From Mycobacterium senriense (GTDB taxonomy: Bacteria > Actinomycetota > Actinomycetes > Mycobacteriales > Mycobacteriaceae): a stretch of 64,000 nucleotides of DNA. A model generated the notes under the pieces. That model was not told the origin of the DNA. It ran no database searches and saw only the letters and a list, made by a program, of their open reading frames with translations. Positions 48,228 through 57,173 of the stretch are shown piece by piece. Position numbers and translations under genes: made by a program. Location: contig NZ_AP024828.1 in assembly GCF_019668465.1 (NCBI RefSeq), positions 3,658,001 to 3,722,000 on the forward strand, written 5' to 3'. Positions within the stretch are counted from its first letter, which is position 1. Each line of letters opens with the position of its first letter.

Positions 48228-50069
48228 ATCAGCAGTTTCGCCGACAAGACCTTCACTGCGCCGGCGCAGATTCGGAATTTCTGCATCATCGCCCACATCG
48301 ACCACGGCAAGTCCACGCTGGCCGACCGGATGCTCCAGCTCACCGGTGTCGTCGACGAGCGGTCCATGCGCGCCCAGTACCTGGACCGGATGGACATCGA
48401 GCGCGAGCGCGGGATCACCATCAAGGCCCAGAACGTGCGCCTGCCGTGGAGGGTCGGCGACACCGATTACGTGCTGCACCTGATCGACACCCCGGGCCAC
48501 GTCGACTTCACCTACGAGGTGTCCCGAGCGCTGGAGGCCTGCGAGGGCGCGGTGCTGCTGGTCGACGCCGCGCAGGGCATCGAGGCGCAGACCCTGGCCA
48601 ACCTCTACCTGGCGCTGGACCGCGACCTGCACATCATCCCGGTGCTGAACAAGATCGACCTGCCGGCCGCCGACCCGGACCGCTACGCCGCCGAGATCGC
48701 CCACATCGTCGGCTGCGAGCCGGGCGACGTGCTGCGCGTTTCGGGCAAGACCGGGGACGGCGTCGCCGACCTGCTCGACCACGTGGTGCGCGAGGTGCCC
48801 CCACCACAGGGTGACGCCGACGCGCCGGCGCGCGCGATGATCTTCGACTCCGTCTACGACATCTACCGCGGCGTGGTGACCTACGTCCGGGTGGTCGACG
48901 GCAAGATCACGCCGCGCGAGCGGATCGCGATGATGTCCACCGGCGCCACGCATGAACTGCTCGAGGTCGGCATCGTCTCGCCCGAGCCCAAGGCCAGCGA
49001 GGGCCTGGGCGTGGGGGAGGTGGGCTACCTGATCACCGGCGTCAAGGACGTGCGCCAATCCAAGGTCGGTGACACGGTGACGACGGCCCGGCACGGCGCC
49101 ACCGAGGCGCTGACCGGATACCGCGAACCCAGGCCGATGGTCTATTCGGGCCTGTATCCGGTCGACGGCTCCGATTATCCGGTTCTGCGCGACGCCCTGG
49201 ACAGGTTGCAACTCAACGACGCGGCGCTGACCTACGAGCCGGAGACGTCGGTGGCGCTGGGCTTCGGATTCCGCTGTGGCTTCTTGGGTCTGCTGCACAT
49301 GGAGATCACCCGCGAGCGCCTGGAGCGGGAGTTCAACCTGGACCTGATTTCGACGTCGCCCAACGTCGTCTATCGCGTGGTCAAGGAAGACAACACCGAG
49401 ATCGTGGTGACCAACCCGTCGGACTGGCCCGAGGGCAAGGTCCGCACCATTTACGAGCCGGTGGTCAAGACCACGATCATCGCGCCCAGCGAGTTCATCG
49501 GCACCATCATGGAGTTGTGCCAGTCGCGCCGCGGTGAGCTGGGCGGCATGGATTACCTGTCACCCGAACGCGTCGAGCTGCGCTACACCATGCCGCTGGG
49601 CGAGATCATCTTCGACTTCTTCGACTCGCTGAAGTCGCGCACCCGCGGCTACGCGAGCCTCGACTACGAGGAGGCCGGCGAGCAGGAGGCGCAACTGGTC
49701 AAGGTTGACATCCTGCTGCAAGGCGAGGCGGTCGACGCGTTCAGCGCGATCGTCCATAAGGACGGGGCATCGGCGTACGGCAACAAGATGACCACCAAGC
49801 TCAAAGAGCTGATCCCGCGCCAGCAGTTCGAGGTTCCCATCCAGGCCGCCATCGGATCGAAAATCATTGCGCGCGAAAACATCCGCGCGATCCGAAAGGA
49901 CGTGTTGTCTAAGTGCTACGGCGGTGACATCACCCGCAAACGCAAGCTTCTGGAAAAGCAGAAGGAAGGCAAGAAGCGGATGAAGACCATCGGGCGCGTC
50001 GACGTGCCGCAGGAGGCGTTCGTGGCGGCGCTGTCGGCCGACGCCGCGGGGGACAAGGGCAAGAAGTAG
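48228..50069 (+). CDS. lepA: Elongation factor 4 (LepA), apparent non-AUG start
   Basis: About 613 residues. A GTPase that back-translocates or remodels ribosomes. P-loop AHIDHGKST (codons 48291-48315), DTPGH and NKID motifs, EF-G-like domains and the LepA C-terminal domain ending GDKGKK are all present. The first in-frame ATG (48330) comes after the P-loop, so it cannot be the start. Between the in-frame TAG at 48126 and 48330 there is no ATG, GTG or TTG. An AGGAG at 48217-48221 is followed after 6 nt by ATC at 48228, opening [18 protein letters not shown], which is the conserved start region. ATT 48222 and CTG 48141 are alternatives. A sequencing error is also possible. Confidence 0.85.
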   Translation: MSSFADKTFTAPAQIRNFCIIAHIDHGKSTLADRMLQLTGVVDERSMRAQYLDRMDIERERGITIKAQNVRLPWRVGDTDYVLHLIDTPGHVDFTYEVSRALEACEGAVLLVDAAQGIEAQTLANLYLALDRDLHIIPVLNKIDLPAADPDRYAAEIAHIVGCEPGDVLRVSGKTGDGVADLLDHVVREVPPPQGDADAPARAMIFDSVYDIYRGVVTYVRVVDGKITPRERIAMMSTGATHELLEVGIVSPEPKASEGLGVGEVGYLITGVKDVRQSKVGDTVTTARHGATEALTGYREPRPMVYSGLYPVDGSDYPVLRDALDRLQLNDAALTYEPETSVALGFGFRCGFLGLLHMEITRERLEREFNLDLISTSPNVVYRVVKEDNTEIVVTNPSDWPEGKVRTIYEPVVKTTIIAPSEFIGTIMELCQSRRGELGGMDYLSPERVELRYTMPLGEIIFDFFDSLKSRTRGYASLDYEEAGEQEAQLVKVDILLQGEAVDAFSAIVHKDGASAYGNKMTTKLKELIPRQQFEVPIQAAIGSKIIARENIRAIRKDVLSKCYGGDITRKRKLLEKQKEGKKRMKTIGRVDVPQEAFVAALSADAAGDKGKK

Positions 50070-50071
50070 CC

Positions 50072-50830
50072 ATGCGGATACGGGGGATGGCGACGACGCT
50101 GATGGCGGTCGCCGCGTTGGTGACGGGCTGCGGTGGGGTCGTGGCGGGCACGGCGAAGCCGGCGCCGAATCTGAAGCCGCGACCGCTCAGCGGCGCGACG
50201 GTCAGGCAGGTGTTGCTCGACGGCCCGACGTTGTCGCGGATGCTCAATCAGACGTTCGTGGCGCGGGACCCGGCCGAATTCGGCGGGCCCGAAAAGCTGT
50301 ATCAGGTCAAGCGATCGATGTCGCAGGCCGGTTGTCTGGGCGTGACGGCGATGCTGCAGCAGGGTGTGTACCAGTCCGCCGACGTGAAAGACGTTGCGTC
50401 GGAATCGTGGTGGAACAACGGCGAGCCGGCGCAGGTGATCGTTGTCGAGGAGGGCGTGGTCACCCTTCCCTCGCCCGCACAGGCCCAGGCGCTGTTCGCA
50501 CAGTTTTCCCAGCAATGGCAGCAGTGCAACGGCATGACGACGTCGGAACAGAGCGGCCCGATCAGCACCACGAACGTCATCAGCGACGTCCGCACCACGG
50601 ATTCCACCATCGCGGCCACCAAAACCGCGACGTCGGTCCTGCCCAACATGCCGCCCCTGCGGCCCACCCCGCAGGCGCGCGCGATCGGCATCCGGTCGAA
50701 CTGCCTCGTCGAGGTTCAGGTGGTGTTCTTCGGCGGGCGACGGTCCTCCGACCCGGGATCGGCCGACATCGATTCCAGCGCCATCGACGTCGCGCACGCG
50801 CTGATGGACAGAGTCAGCGCCCTGGGCTGA
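50072..50830 (+). CDS. lppR: LppR-type lipoprotein, copy 1
   Basis: 252 residues. Signal peptide with lipobox LVTGC (Cys near residue 20) followed by a PknH-like extracellular sensor domain: conserved Cys in GCLGVT and QQCNG, and a SNCLVEVQ end. It corresponds to Rv2403c by position directly after lepA (2-bp gap). The ligand and role are unknown; the same fold forms the outer domain of the kinase PknH. Two further copies follow. Confidence 0.88.
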   Translation: MRIRGMATTLMAVAALVTGCGGVVAGTAKPAPNLKPRPLSGATVRQVLLDGPTLSRMLNQTFVARDPAEFGGPEKLYQVKRSMSQAGCLGVTAMLQQGVYQSADVKDVASESWWNNGEPAQVIVVEEGVVTLPSPAQAQALFAQFSQQWQQCNGMTTSEQSGPISTTNVISDVRTTDSTIAATKTATSVLPNMPPLRPTPQARAIGIRSNCLVEVQVVFFGGRRSSDPGSADIDSSAIDVAHALMDRVSALG

Positions 50831-50866
50831 CGTCAGGCCGGCGCCGGGGAAGGGCAAAGGAGCCAA

Positions 50867-51609
50867 GTGAAAAGCAGCCGGCGAGCGCTGGCCGCATTGA
50901 TTGCGGTGGTGCTGGCGGGCGGATGCACCGAAACCACCGCTGGCACAGCAAGTCTGGCGCAAAACGCGGGGCGGGTGCCGGCCATCAAGCGGGCCTTGTT
51001 CGACGGTACCGCGCTGGCAAGGCTGCTCAACCAGCCGTTCCAGCCCTACCCGCACTACTCGGAGTTCGGCGGCACCGACAAATTGGGAACCAACTGGGAT
51101 AACGGGCAGCCCGCCGACTGCATCGGAGTCGTTCACCTGATGCAGCGGGGCACGTATGCCTCAGCACCGATACAACAGACGGCCTCCGAAATGTGGGTGC
51201 ACAAGGGTGATCCGTGAAGGTCGACAGCGTCCAGCAGGGCATCGTCGCGTTGCGGACGGACGCGGACGCCAACGCGTTGTTCGCCAAGTTCGCCGCGCAG
51301 TGGCAGAAGTGCGATGGGACCACGCTGACCGTGGAGCCCATCGATGTGTGGGGTTCGGACGCCATTTCCGGCGTGCGCGTACTGGATTCGGTTGTCGCGG
51401 CGACGGTTTCGATGGAATCCGGCCCACACGGGGGTTTGAACGCGATCCCCACGGCTCGGGCCCTTGGCGTCAAGGGTCCTTACTTGGTCGAGGTCACGGT
51501 CGAGTTCATTCCGATCTATACCCCAGCGGATGCGGGGAACGCCGACATCAACACCACCGCCATCGATCTCACCCACGCGCTCATGGACAAACTCAGCGCC
51601 CGCGGCTGA
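50867..51609 (+). pseudogene. LppR-type lipoprotein, copy 2, frameshifted
   Basis: The first frame (50867-51217) starts at GTG after a strong AAAGGAG. It has a lipobox (LAGGC) and reads to MWVHKGDP, then stops. The second frame (51214-51609) begins KVDSVQQGIVALRTDADAN and completes the same PknH-like domain as copies 1 and 3. Loss of one base at about 51210-51214 (GATC-CGTG; CCNGTG would restore the frame) explains the break. The overlap GTGA might allow re-initiation, but the second part has no signal peptide. The missing conserved segment agrees with a recent indel or a base-calling error. Confidence 0.8.
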
Positions 51610-51777
51610 GCCGATGGGGCGTCGCCACCCGAACCTGAGACATGCCTGACGTTGCGCTGTGTCCTCGGTGTGGCGCGTGTGTCCACCTCGCCGGCGACCG
51701 TAAACTGCTGGTCAAGGCGGTAAGAAGCGGGTTGTGGCGTAGATCGACCGACCCGGGGAGGCGCGGTAACGAGTGTG

Positions 51778-52548
51778 ATGGCCGGTACGAGAAGCCCCTG
51801 GTGCGTCGGCGCCCTGATGGTCATCGTGGTGCTGGCCTCGGGTTGCTCCGTGGCGGTCGACGGCACGGCGCGGCCGGTGCCCGGCGCGGCACCGCGATCG
51901 CTCAGTGGGCCGACCATCAAGCGGGTGCTGCTGGGCAAGAGTGCATTATCGCGAATTGTCAGGCAGCCCTTGAATATTGATCCCGGATTTCCACCGAGTT
52001 TCGCGGGTCCCGAATCGCTGCAGGGCGACAGAGCCACGTCGCCCGACGACTGCATCGGAGTCGCGGTGATGCTGCAGCAAAGCGCCTACCGTCACCAAAA
52101 GGTCAGAGACGTCGCGCAGGAGACGTGGCGGCCCGATTCCACGCCCGCCGTCGTAATCCGCGTCCAAGAGGCGGTGGTCGACTTGCCGACGAACGCCGAC
52201 GCCGAGGCGCTGTTCGTGACGTTCTCTCGGCAGTGGCAACGATGTCAGGGCAAGACGGTTGCCCTGACCGGTGCCCCGTTCCGGCTGAAGGCGAAGGTGG
52301 ACGGCGTGCAAGTCGCCGCTTCGGTTCTCGCGGCGACGACGTCGATCGAGCTCGATTCGCCGAACCCGCTTCTCGAGGACTCGCTACCGGCCGGCCGGGC
52401 CATCGGCGTGCGGGACAATTGCCTCATCGAAGTCGAGGTCGACTTTGCGAACACACCCACTCGGCCGCTGCGGCAACCAGACGAGGTCGACGCCAGCGCG
52501 CTCGACATTGCGCAGGTCATGCGGGACAAAGTCGGCGCGCTGCGCTAG
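51778..52548 (+). CDS. LppR-type lipoprotein, copy 3
   Basis: 256 residues. Signal peptide with lipobox LASGC, then the PknH-like domain with the paired cysteines (DDCIGV and QRCQGK) and the DNCLIEVEVDF end typical of copies 1 and 3. About 170 bp separate it from copy 2, so it may have its own promoter. The ATG at 51778 is used; a GTG one codon earlier is equivalent. Sequence differs enough from copy 1 that the duplication is not recent. It converges on the trehalase gene. Confidence 0.87.
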   Translation: MAGTRSPWCVGALMVIVVLASGCSVAVDGTARPVPGAAPRSLSGPTIKRVLLGKSALSRIVRQPLNIDPGFPPSFAGPESLQGDRATSPDDCIGVAVMLQQSAYRHQKVRDVAQETWRPDSTPAVVIRVQEAVVDLPTNADAEALFVTFSRQWQRCQGKTVALTGAPFRLKAKVDGVQVAASVLAATTSIELDSPNPLLEDSLPAGRAIGVRDNCLIEVEVDFANTPTRPLRQPDEVDASALDIAQVMRDKVGALR

Positions 52549-52583
52549 GCCGATGCCGCGCGGTTGCCTTGCGCCGCAATCCC

Positions 52584-54623
52584 CTACATCGGCGCGTTCG
52601 CGGGCTGGAACATCCCGGAGCCGTCGGCTTCCTCCTCGGCGCGGATGACGTGCACCACGGCGTTGATCAGCGCCAGGTGGGTGAACGCCTGCGGGAAGTT
52701 GCCCAGCTGCCGGCCGGTGCGCGGTTCGATCTCCTCGGCGTAGAGGTGCAGCGGACTGGCGTAGGACAGCAGCCGCTCGCACAGCCGCTTGGCGCGCCGC
52801 ACCTCTCCGATCTCGACAAGCGCCGACACCAGCCAGAACGAGCAGATCGTGAAGGTGCCCTCCTCGCCGGACAGCCCGTCGTCGGTCTCCTCGACCCGGT
52901 AGCGCAGCACCAGGCCTTCCTGGGTGAGTTCGTCGGCGATCGCCAGCACGGTGTTGCGCACCCGCGGATCATCCGGCGGCAGGAACCGCGTCAGCACCAC
53001 CAACAGCAGCGAGGCGTCCAGCGCGTCGCTGCCGTAGCGCTGGGTGAACACCCCGCGCGAGTCCACACCGTGCGCAAGGATGTCGTTCTTGATCTCGTCG
53101 GCGATGGCGTGCCACTGCTGGGCGTAGCTCTTTTCGCCCTGCCGCTCGGCCAGCTTGGCCCCGCGGTCGAGCGCCACCCAGCACATCACCTTCGAGGAGG
53201 TGAAGTGCTGCGGCTCCCCGCGCACCTCCCAGATGCCGCGATCCGGCTCGCGCCAGTGCTCGATCGCCTCTTCGACCTGCTTTTTCAGCACCGGCCATAA
53301 CGTCTCGGGAACCTGCTCGCGCGACTTGGCGTGCAGGTAGAAGGAATCCAGGATCGAGCCCCAGATGTCGTGCTGGATCTGGTCGTAGGCGCCGTTCCCG
53401 ATCCGCACCGGGCGGGCGTGGTCATAGCCGGACAGGTGATGCAGCTCTTCTTCGACGAGGCTGCGTTCGCCGCCCACGCCGTACATGACTTGCAGCGGGT
53501 GCCGTTCGTTGTGGTTTGCGCCGGAGACGTCGGCGATGAACGCGAAGAAGTCGTCCGCCTCGCGATCCAGCCCCAGGGTGTACAGACCCCACAACGCGAA
53601 CGTCGAGTCGCGCACCCAGGCGTAGCGGTAATCCCAATTGCGTTCGCCCTGCGGCGTTTCCGGCAGCGAGGTGGTGCTGGCCGCCAGCAGCGCGCCGGTG
53701 GGCGAGTAGGTCAGGCCCTTCAACGTGAGTGCGCTGCGCTGCAGGTACGCCCGCCACGGGTGATCGGGGAAGTTGCCGATGTTGATCCATTGCCGCCAAC
53801 ACTCGGTGGTCTGCCACATCTTGTCGGCGGCCTCTTGGTACGTCTGCGGCGCCGGGTGCTTGGTCCAGCTCAGGGCGACGAACACGTCGTCGCCCTCTTT
53901 CATCCGGGTACGCGCGCGTGCCTCGCGGCCCTCCAGCCCGATGCGCAGATTGCTGGTGAGCCGCAGCGTCGGGTGTGCGTCGGGTTCCCTGGTGGCGCGT
54001 GCGACGGCCTCGCCGTACGCGTTCGCGGAGTATTCCCAGGCGGCGCCGACGCGGTGGTAGTCGAACGCCGGCTCGCAGCTCATCATCAGTTCGACGGTGC
54101 CGCTGACGCAGCGCACGGTGCGCAGCAGGATGTGCTCGGCATCCCAGTCCATCGGGGTGCGCCGATGCGTCCGCGACCGCCGCTCCAGGTCGTGCCAGGG
54201 GCCCATGACCAGCGCGTCACGCACGATCAGCCACCCGGTGTGGGTCTGCCAGGTGGTCTCCATGATGAGGCTGCCGGGAAGGTACCGGCGGGCCGACGGC
54301 ACCGAGACGCCGTAGGGCCCGAGCCGGAAATGACCGGCGCTGCGGTCCAAGATCGCGCCGAACACGCTGGGGGAGTCCGGCCGGGGCACGCACAGCCATT
54401 CCACCGACCCGGCCGGGGAGATCAGGCAGGTGGTTTCCCAGTCCGACAGGAACGCATAGTCGGCGATCGGCGGGAAAGGGTTCCGTAAGGCGGCGCTGGG
54501 AGCGAGGGGCCCGGCCGTGCGCAAATCGATGGACGACGACATCGACGCTGCGGAGGCGGCTTGATTTGCGTCCTCGGGCATGGCATCGGCCGGCTGGTCT
54601 TCGGGTTGGGCATGCAGAACCAT
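52584..54623 (-). CDS. GH15-family trehalase (glucoamylase-like)
   Basis: About 680 residues. The glycoside hydrolase 15 fold is shown by SDWETTCLISPAGSVEWLCV near the N-terminus, the GERNWDYRYAWVRDSTF motif, LVEEELHHLSGY, and WEVRGEPQHFTSSKVMCWVA. Rv2402 and its M. smegmatis counterpart are the mycobacterial trehalase, splitting trehalose to two glucoses. This may matter for a cell that also makes trehalose lipids. The start is uncertain: ATG 54623 (MVLHAQPED) is used, ATG 54542 (MSSSIDL) and TTG 54659 are alternatives in the disordered N-terminus. Confidence 0.88.
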   Translation of the reverse strand: MVLHAQPEDQPADAMPEDANQAASAASMSSSIDLRTAGPLAPSAALRNPFPPIADYAFLSDWETTCLISPAGSVEWLCVPRPDSPSVFGAILDRSAGHFRLGPYGVSVPSARRYLPGSLIMETTWQTHTGWLIVRDALVMGPWHDLERRSRTHRRTPMDWDAEHILLRTVRCVSGTVELMMSCEPAFDYHRVGAAWEYSANAYGEAVARATREPDAHPTLRLTSNLRIGLEGREARARTRMKEGDDVFVALSWTKHPAPQTYQEAADKMWQTTECWRQWINIGNFPDHPWRAYLQRSALTLKGLTYSPTGALLAASTTSLPETPQGERNWDYRYAWVRDSTFALWGLYTLGLDREADDFFAFIADVSGANHNERHPLQVMYGVGGERSLVEEELHHLSGYDHARPVRIGNGAYDQIQHDIWGSILDSFYLHAKSREQVPETLWPVLKKQVEEAIEHWREPDRGIWEVRGEPQHFTSSKVMCWVALDRGAKLAERQGEKSYAQQWHAIADEIKNDILAHGVDSRGVFTQRYGSDALDASLLLVVLTRFLPPDDPRVRNTVLAIADELTQEGLVLRYRVEETDDGLSGEEGTFTICSFWLVSALVEIGEVRRAKRLCERLLSYASPLHLYAEEIEPRTGRQLGNFPQAFTHLALINAVVHVIRAEEEADGSGMFQPANAPM

Positions 54624-54736
54624 CTGGCCATCATCGCTGCTCAGCGATCTCGCGTCCAACGTTTCGGCTCGGTGGCGTGGCGCGCGCCCAGCGGCCGATC
54701 TTCACACATTGGTCTTCGACAGCCTTGCCGAATAGG

Positions 54737-54940
54737 GTGAGCCCGGTGAACGCGTTCCTCAACTGGTGGGACGGCAACGAGCTGTGGCTTTCCGGACTCC
54801 CTTTCGTCCTGCAGGCCATGGTGGTGATGCCGGTCGTGCTGGTGGTGGCCTACGCCACAGCGGCCGTGCTGGATGGCGTGCTCGGCAAGGGCATCGAACT
54901 GATGCGACGTGCTCGCCACGCCGACGGGACCCCCGAGTAA
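54737..54940 (+). CDS. Small membrane protein (Rv2401A-like)
   Basis: 67 residues from GTG 54737, or 64 from GTG 54746. One or two hydrophobic helices (LPFVLQAMVVMPVVLVVAYA) are followed by a basic C-terminus (ELMRRARHADG). By position between trehalase and subI it matches Rv2401A. No function can be assigned. The next short ORF begins 5 bp after its stop. Confidence 0.7.
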   Translation: MSPVNAFLNWWDGNELWLSGLPFVLQAMVVMPVVLVVAYATAAVLDGVLGKGIELMRRARHADGTPE

Positions 54941-54945
54941 CGCCC

Positions 54946-55032
54946 ATGCCCCGGTCTCACGTGACGCTGGTTCTCGCGATCCTGGTGGCGCTGGTGGTGG
55001 TCACCTGGTTGGTGACCCACTTCATGCACTAG
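54946..55032 (+). CDS. 28-residue single-helix membrane peptide
   Basis: MPRSHVTLVLAILVALVVVT, then WLVTHFMH, encodes one membrane helix with basic N-terminal and His-containing ends. It starts 5 bp after the stop of the preceding small membrane gene, so it could be the second gene of a mini-operon. It is too short to be judged by coding statistics. Support comes from the clean transmembrane composition and tight spacing only. Confidence 0.45.
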   Translation: MPRSHVTLVLAILVALVVVTWLVTHFMH

Positions 55033-55088
55033 CCGGCGTCGCCGGTTTGCTCGGCCACCGTCGCGGTGGCGGCAACCCCGATTCCTGT

Positions 55089-55094
55089 TAGGCT
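55089..55094 (+). promoter_or_regulatory. Candidate -10 of the subI operon
   Basis: TAGGCT ends 7 nt before the ATG at 55102. This is the spacing expected when transcription begins on the A of the start codon, giving a leaderless mRNA. No clear -35 is seen, as is common in mycobacteria. Confidence 0.6.
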
Positions 55095-55101
55095 TCCCGC
55101 C

Positions 55102-55158
55102 ATGCGCGTGGCATTTGGCATTCCCGGCTGCTATGCCCTCGTGCACTGTTGTCGCTGA
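55102..55158 (+). CDS. Leaderless cysteine-rich short ORF, attenuator of subI-cysTWA
   Basis: 18 residues, MRVAFGIPGCYALVHCCR, with three cysteines including a CysCys pair two codons from the stop. The ATG seems to be the transcription start (see the -10 at 55089). Polycysteine leaderless ORFs upstream of cysteine and sulfate genes are known in mycobacteria to work as cysteine-responsive attenuators: ribosomes stall when Cys-tRNA is low and downstream expression rises. The position, 114 nt before subI, fits that role for the whole sulfate importer operon. Confidence 0.75.
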   Translation: MRVAFGIPGCYALVHCCR

Positions 55159-55272
55159 CTCCCAAACCCGTGCGCGGTCTGGTCTGGAGTTTTCGAATTC
55201 TCCTGAAGTTCTAGGTGCCTATCCGCAGAAACGGGACCGAAATCCCATACGTTCTGCATCGGAAGGCCCTCA
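55159..55272 (+). promoter_or_regulatory. Leader between the cysteine-rich ORF and subI
   Basis: 114 nt that should hold the attenuation structure. Possible stems are GGAG (55186-55189) with CTCC (55200-55203) and GGGA (55233-55236) with TCCC (55243-55246). The subI Shine-Dalgarno is GGAAGG, 6 nt before the ATG. Which stem hides it when cysteine is high is not resolved by eye. Confidence 0.45.
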
Positions 55273-56304
55273 ATGGACATCAGGACCGCATCGCACTGGC
55301 GGCCCGTCCTCACCCTTGCCATGATTGCCGGCCTCGTCGCCGGCTGCCACGGCGGGGCCAGCGACGCCGTCGGCGGCGGTGGGCTGTCCGACGCGCGCAC
55401 CAGCATCACCCTGGTCGCCTACTCGGTCCCAGAACCGGGGTGGAGCAAGATAATTCCGGCGTTCAATGCCACCGACGAGGGCAAGGGCGTGCAGGTGGTG
55501 ACCTCCTACGGGGCCTCCGGCGATCAGTCCCGCGGCGTCGTCGATGGCAAGCCGGCCGACGTGGTCAACTTCTCCGTGGAACCCGACATCGCTCGACTGG
55601 TCAAGGCGGGCAAGGTTTCCAAGGACTGGAATACCGACGCCACCAAGGGAATTCCGTTCGGCTCGGTGGTCACACTGGTGGTGCGGAAGGGTAATCCGAA
55701 GAACATCAAGGATTGGGATGACCTGTTGCGGCCGGGCGTCGAGGTCATCACGCCCAGCCCGTTGAGTTCCGGATCGGCCAAATGGAATCTGCTCGCGCCG
55801 TACGCCGTCAAGAGTGAAGGCGGCGCACACAGTGACGTCGGTGTGGATTTCATCAAAAAGCTGGTGACCGAGCACGTCAAGCTGCGTCCCGGATCGGGGC
55901 GGGAAGCCACCGACGTCTTCGTGCAGGGCAGCGGTGACGTATTGATCAGCTACGAGAACGAGGCCATCGCCACCGAGCGGGCCGGAAAGCCGGTCGAGCA
56001 CATCAACCCGCCGCAGACCTTCCGGATCGACAATCCGGTGGCCGTGGTCAACACCAGCCCGCACCTGGATGCCGCCGTCGCCTTCAAGAACTTCCAATAC
56101 GCGGCCGCGGCCCAAAAGGTTTGGGCGCAGGCCGGTTTCCGCCCGGTCGATCCTGCCGTCGCCGCCGACTTCCGAAGCCAGTACCCGGTGCCGGCCAAGC
56201 TGTGGACCATCGCCGACCTGGGCGGCTGGGCCACCGCGGATCCGCAGCTGTTCGACAAGAACACCGGCAGCATCACCAAGATCTACACGAAGGCCACCGG
56301 ATGA
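55273..56304 (+). CDS. subI: Sulfate-binding lipoprotein
   Basis: 343 residues. Signal peptide with lipobox LVAGC near residue 25, then a periplasmic sulfate/thiosulfate-binding protein with the family segments LVAYSVPEPGW, DVVNFSVEPDI and ITPSPLSSGSAKWN. It captures sulfate for the ABC importer encoded downstream. The stop overlaps the cysT start by 4 nt. Expression is expected to be under cysteine-responsive control from the short ORF upstream. Confidence 0.94.
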   Translation: MDIRTASHWRPVLTLAMIAGLVAGCHGGASDAVGGGGLSDARTSITLVAYSVPEPGWSKIIPAFNATDEGKGVQVVTSYGASGDQSRGVVDGKPADVVNFSVEPDIARLVKAGKVSKDWNTDATKGIPFGSVVTLVVRKGNPKNIKDWDDLLRPGVEVITPSPLSSGSAKWNLLAPYAVKSEGGAHSDVGVDFIKKLVTEHVKLRPGSGREATDVFVQGSGDVLISYENEAIATERAGKPVEHINPPQTFRIDNPVAVVNTSPHLDAAVAFKNFQYAAAAQKVWAQAGFRPVDPAVAADFRSQYPVPAKLWTIADLGGWATADPQLFDKNTGSITKIYTKATG

Positions 56305-57173
56305 CGGCCATCACGCCGGACCCGCTGGCAATCCGGCCCGAACTCAGCGGTGACACGCCACCGGGACCGCTTCCCGGGCGCGGCCGGCCGACCACCGCCC
56401 TTCGGGTCGGGGCGGCCACGGTGTGGCTGTCGGTGATCGTGCTGCTGCCGCTGGCCGCGATCGCCTGGCAATCCGCGGGCGGCGGCTGGCACGCCTTCTG
56501 GTTGGCGGTCTCCTCGAATGCCGCGCTCGAGTCATTCCGGGTGACCCTGACGATCTCGGCCGGGGTCACCGTCCTGAACCTGGTCTTCGGCCTGGTGATC
56601 GCGTGGGTGCTGGTGCGTGACGACTTCCCGGGCAAGCGGCTCGTCGACGCGATCATCGACCTGCCGTTCGCGTTGCCCACCATCGTCGCCAGCCTGGTGA
56701 TGCTGGCGCTGTACGGCAACAACAGCCCCGTCGGCCTGCATTTGCAGCACACGTCATGCGGTGTGGCGGTGGCGCTGGCCTTCGTCACGCTGCCGTTCGT
56801 GGTGCGCGCCGTCCAGCCGGTGCTGCTCGAAGTGGATCGCGAAACCGAGGAGGCCGCGGCGTCGCTGGGTGCCGGCGGAGCGAAGATCTTCACCTCCGTG
56901 GTGCTGCCGTCACTGCTGCCCGCGTTGTTATCCGGTGCGGGCCTGGCGTTCTCACGGGCGATCGGCGAGTTCGGCTCCGTGGTGCTCATCGGCGGCGCGG
57001 TACCGGGCAAGACCGAGGTGTCGTCGCAGTGGATACGCACGCTGATCGAGAACGACGACCGCACCGGCGCCGCCGCAATTTCGATTGTGCTGTTGGCCAT
57101 TTCGTTTGTCGTGCTGCTCATCCTGCGGATCGTGGGCGGGCACGCGGCCAAGCGAGAGGAGCTGTCCGCATGA
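56301..57173 (+). CDS. cysT: Sulfate ABC transporter permease CysT
   Basis: 290 residues. Six membrane helices and the permease EAA-like motif (DRETEEAAASLGAGGAKIFTS, given in part) that docks on the ATPase. The ATG at 56301 overlaps the subI stop (ATGA). The N-terminus carries about 30 extra Pro-rich residues before the first helix (TVWLSVIVLLPLAAIAW). Forms the membrane pore with CysW. Confidence 0.93.
   Translation: MTAITPDPLAIRPELSGDTPPGPLPGRGRPTTALRVGAATVWLSVIVLLPLAAIAWQSAGGGWHAFWLAVSSNAALESFRVTLTISAGVTVLNLVFGLVIAWVLVRDDFPGKRLVDAIIDLPFALPTIVASLVMLALYGNNSPVGLHLQHTSCGVAVALAFVTLPFVVRAVQPVLLEVDRETEEAAASLGAGGAKIFTSVVLPSLLPALLSGAGLAFSRAIGEFGSVVLIGGAVPGKTEVSSQWIRTLIENDDRTGAAAISIVLLAISFVVLLILRIVGGHAAKREELSA

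Noticed and set aside
48330..50069. lepA starting at the first ATG
   Set aside because: It would remove the P-loop that every functional LepA needs.
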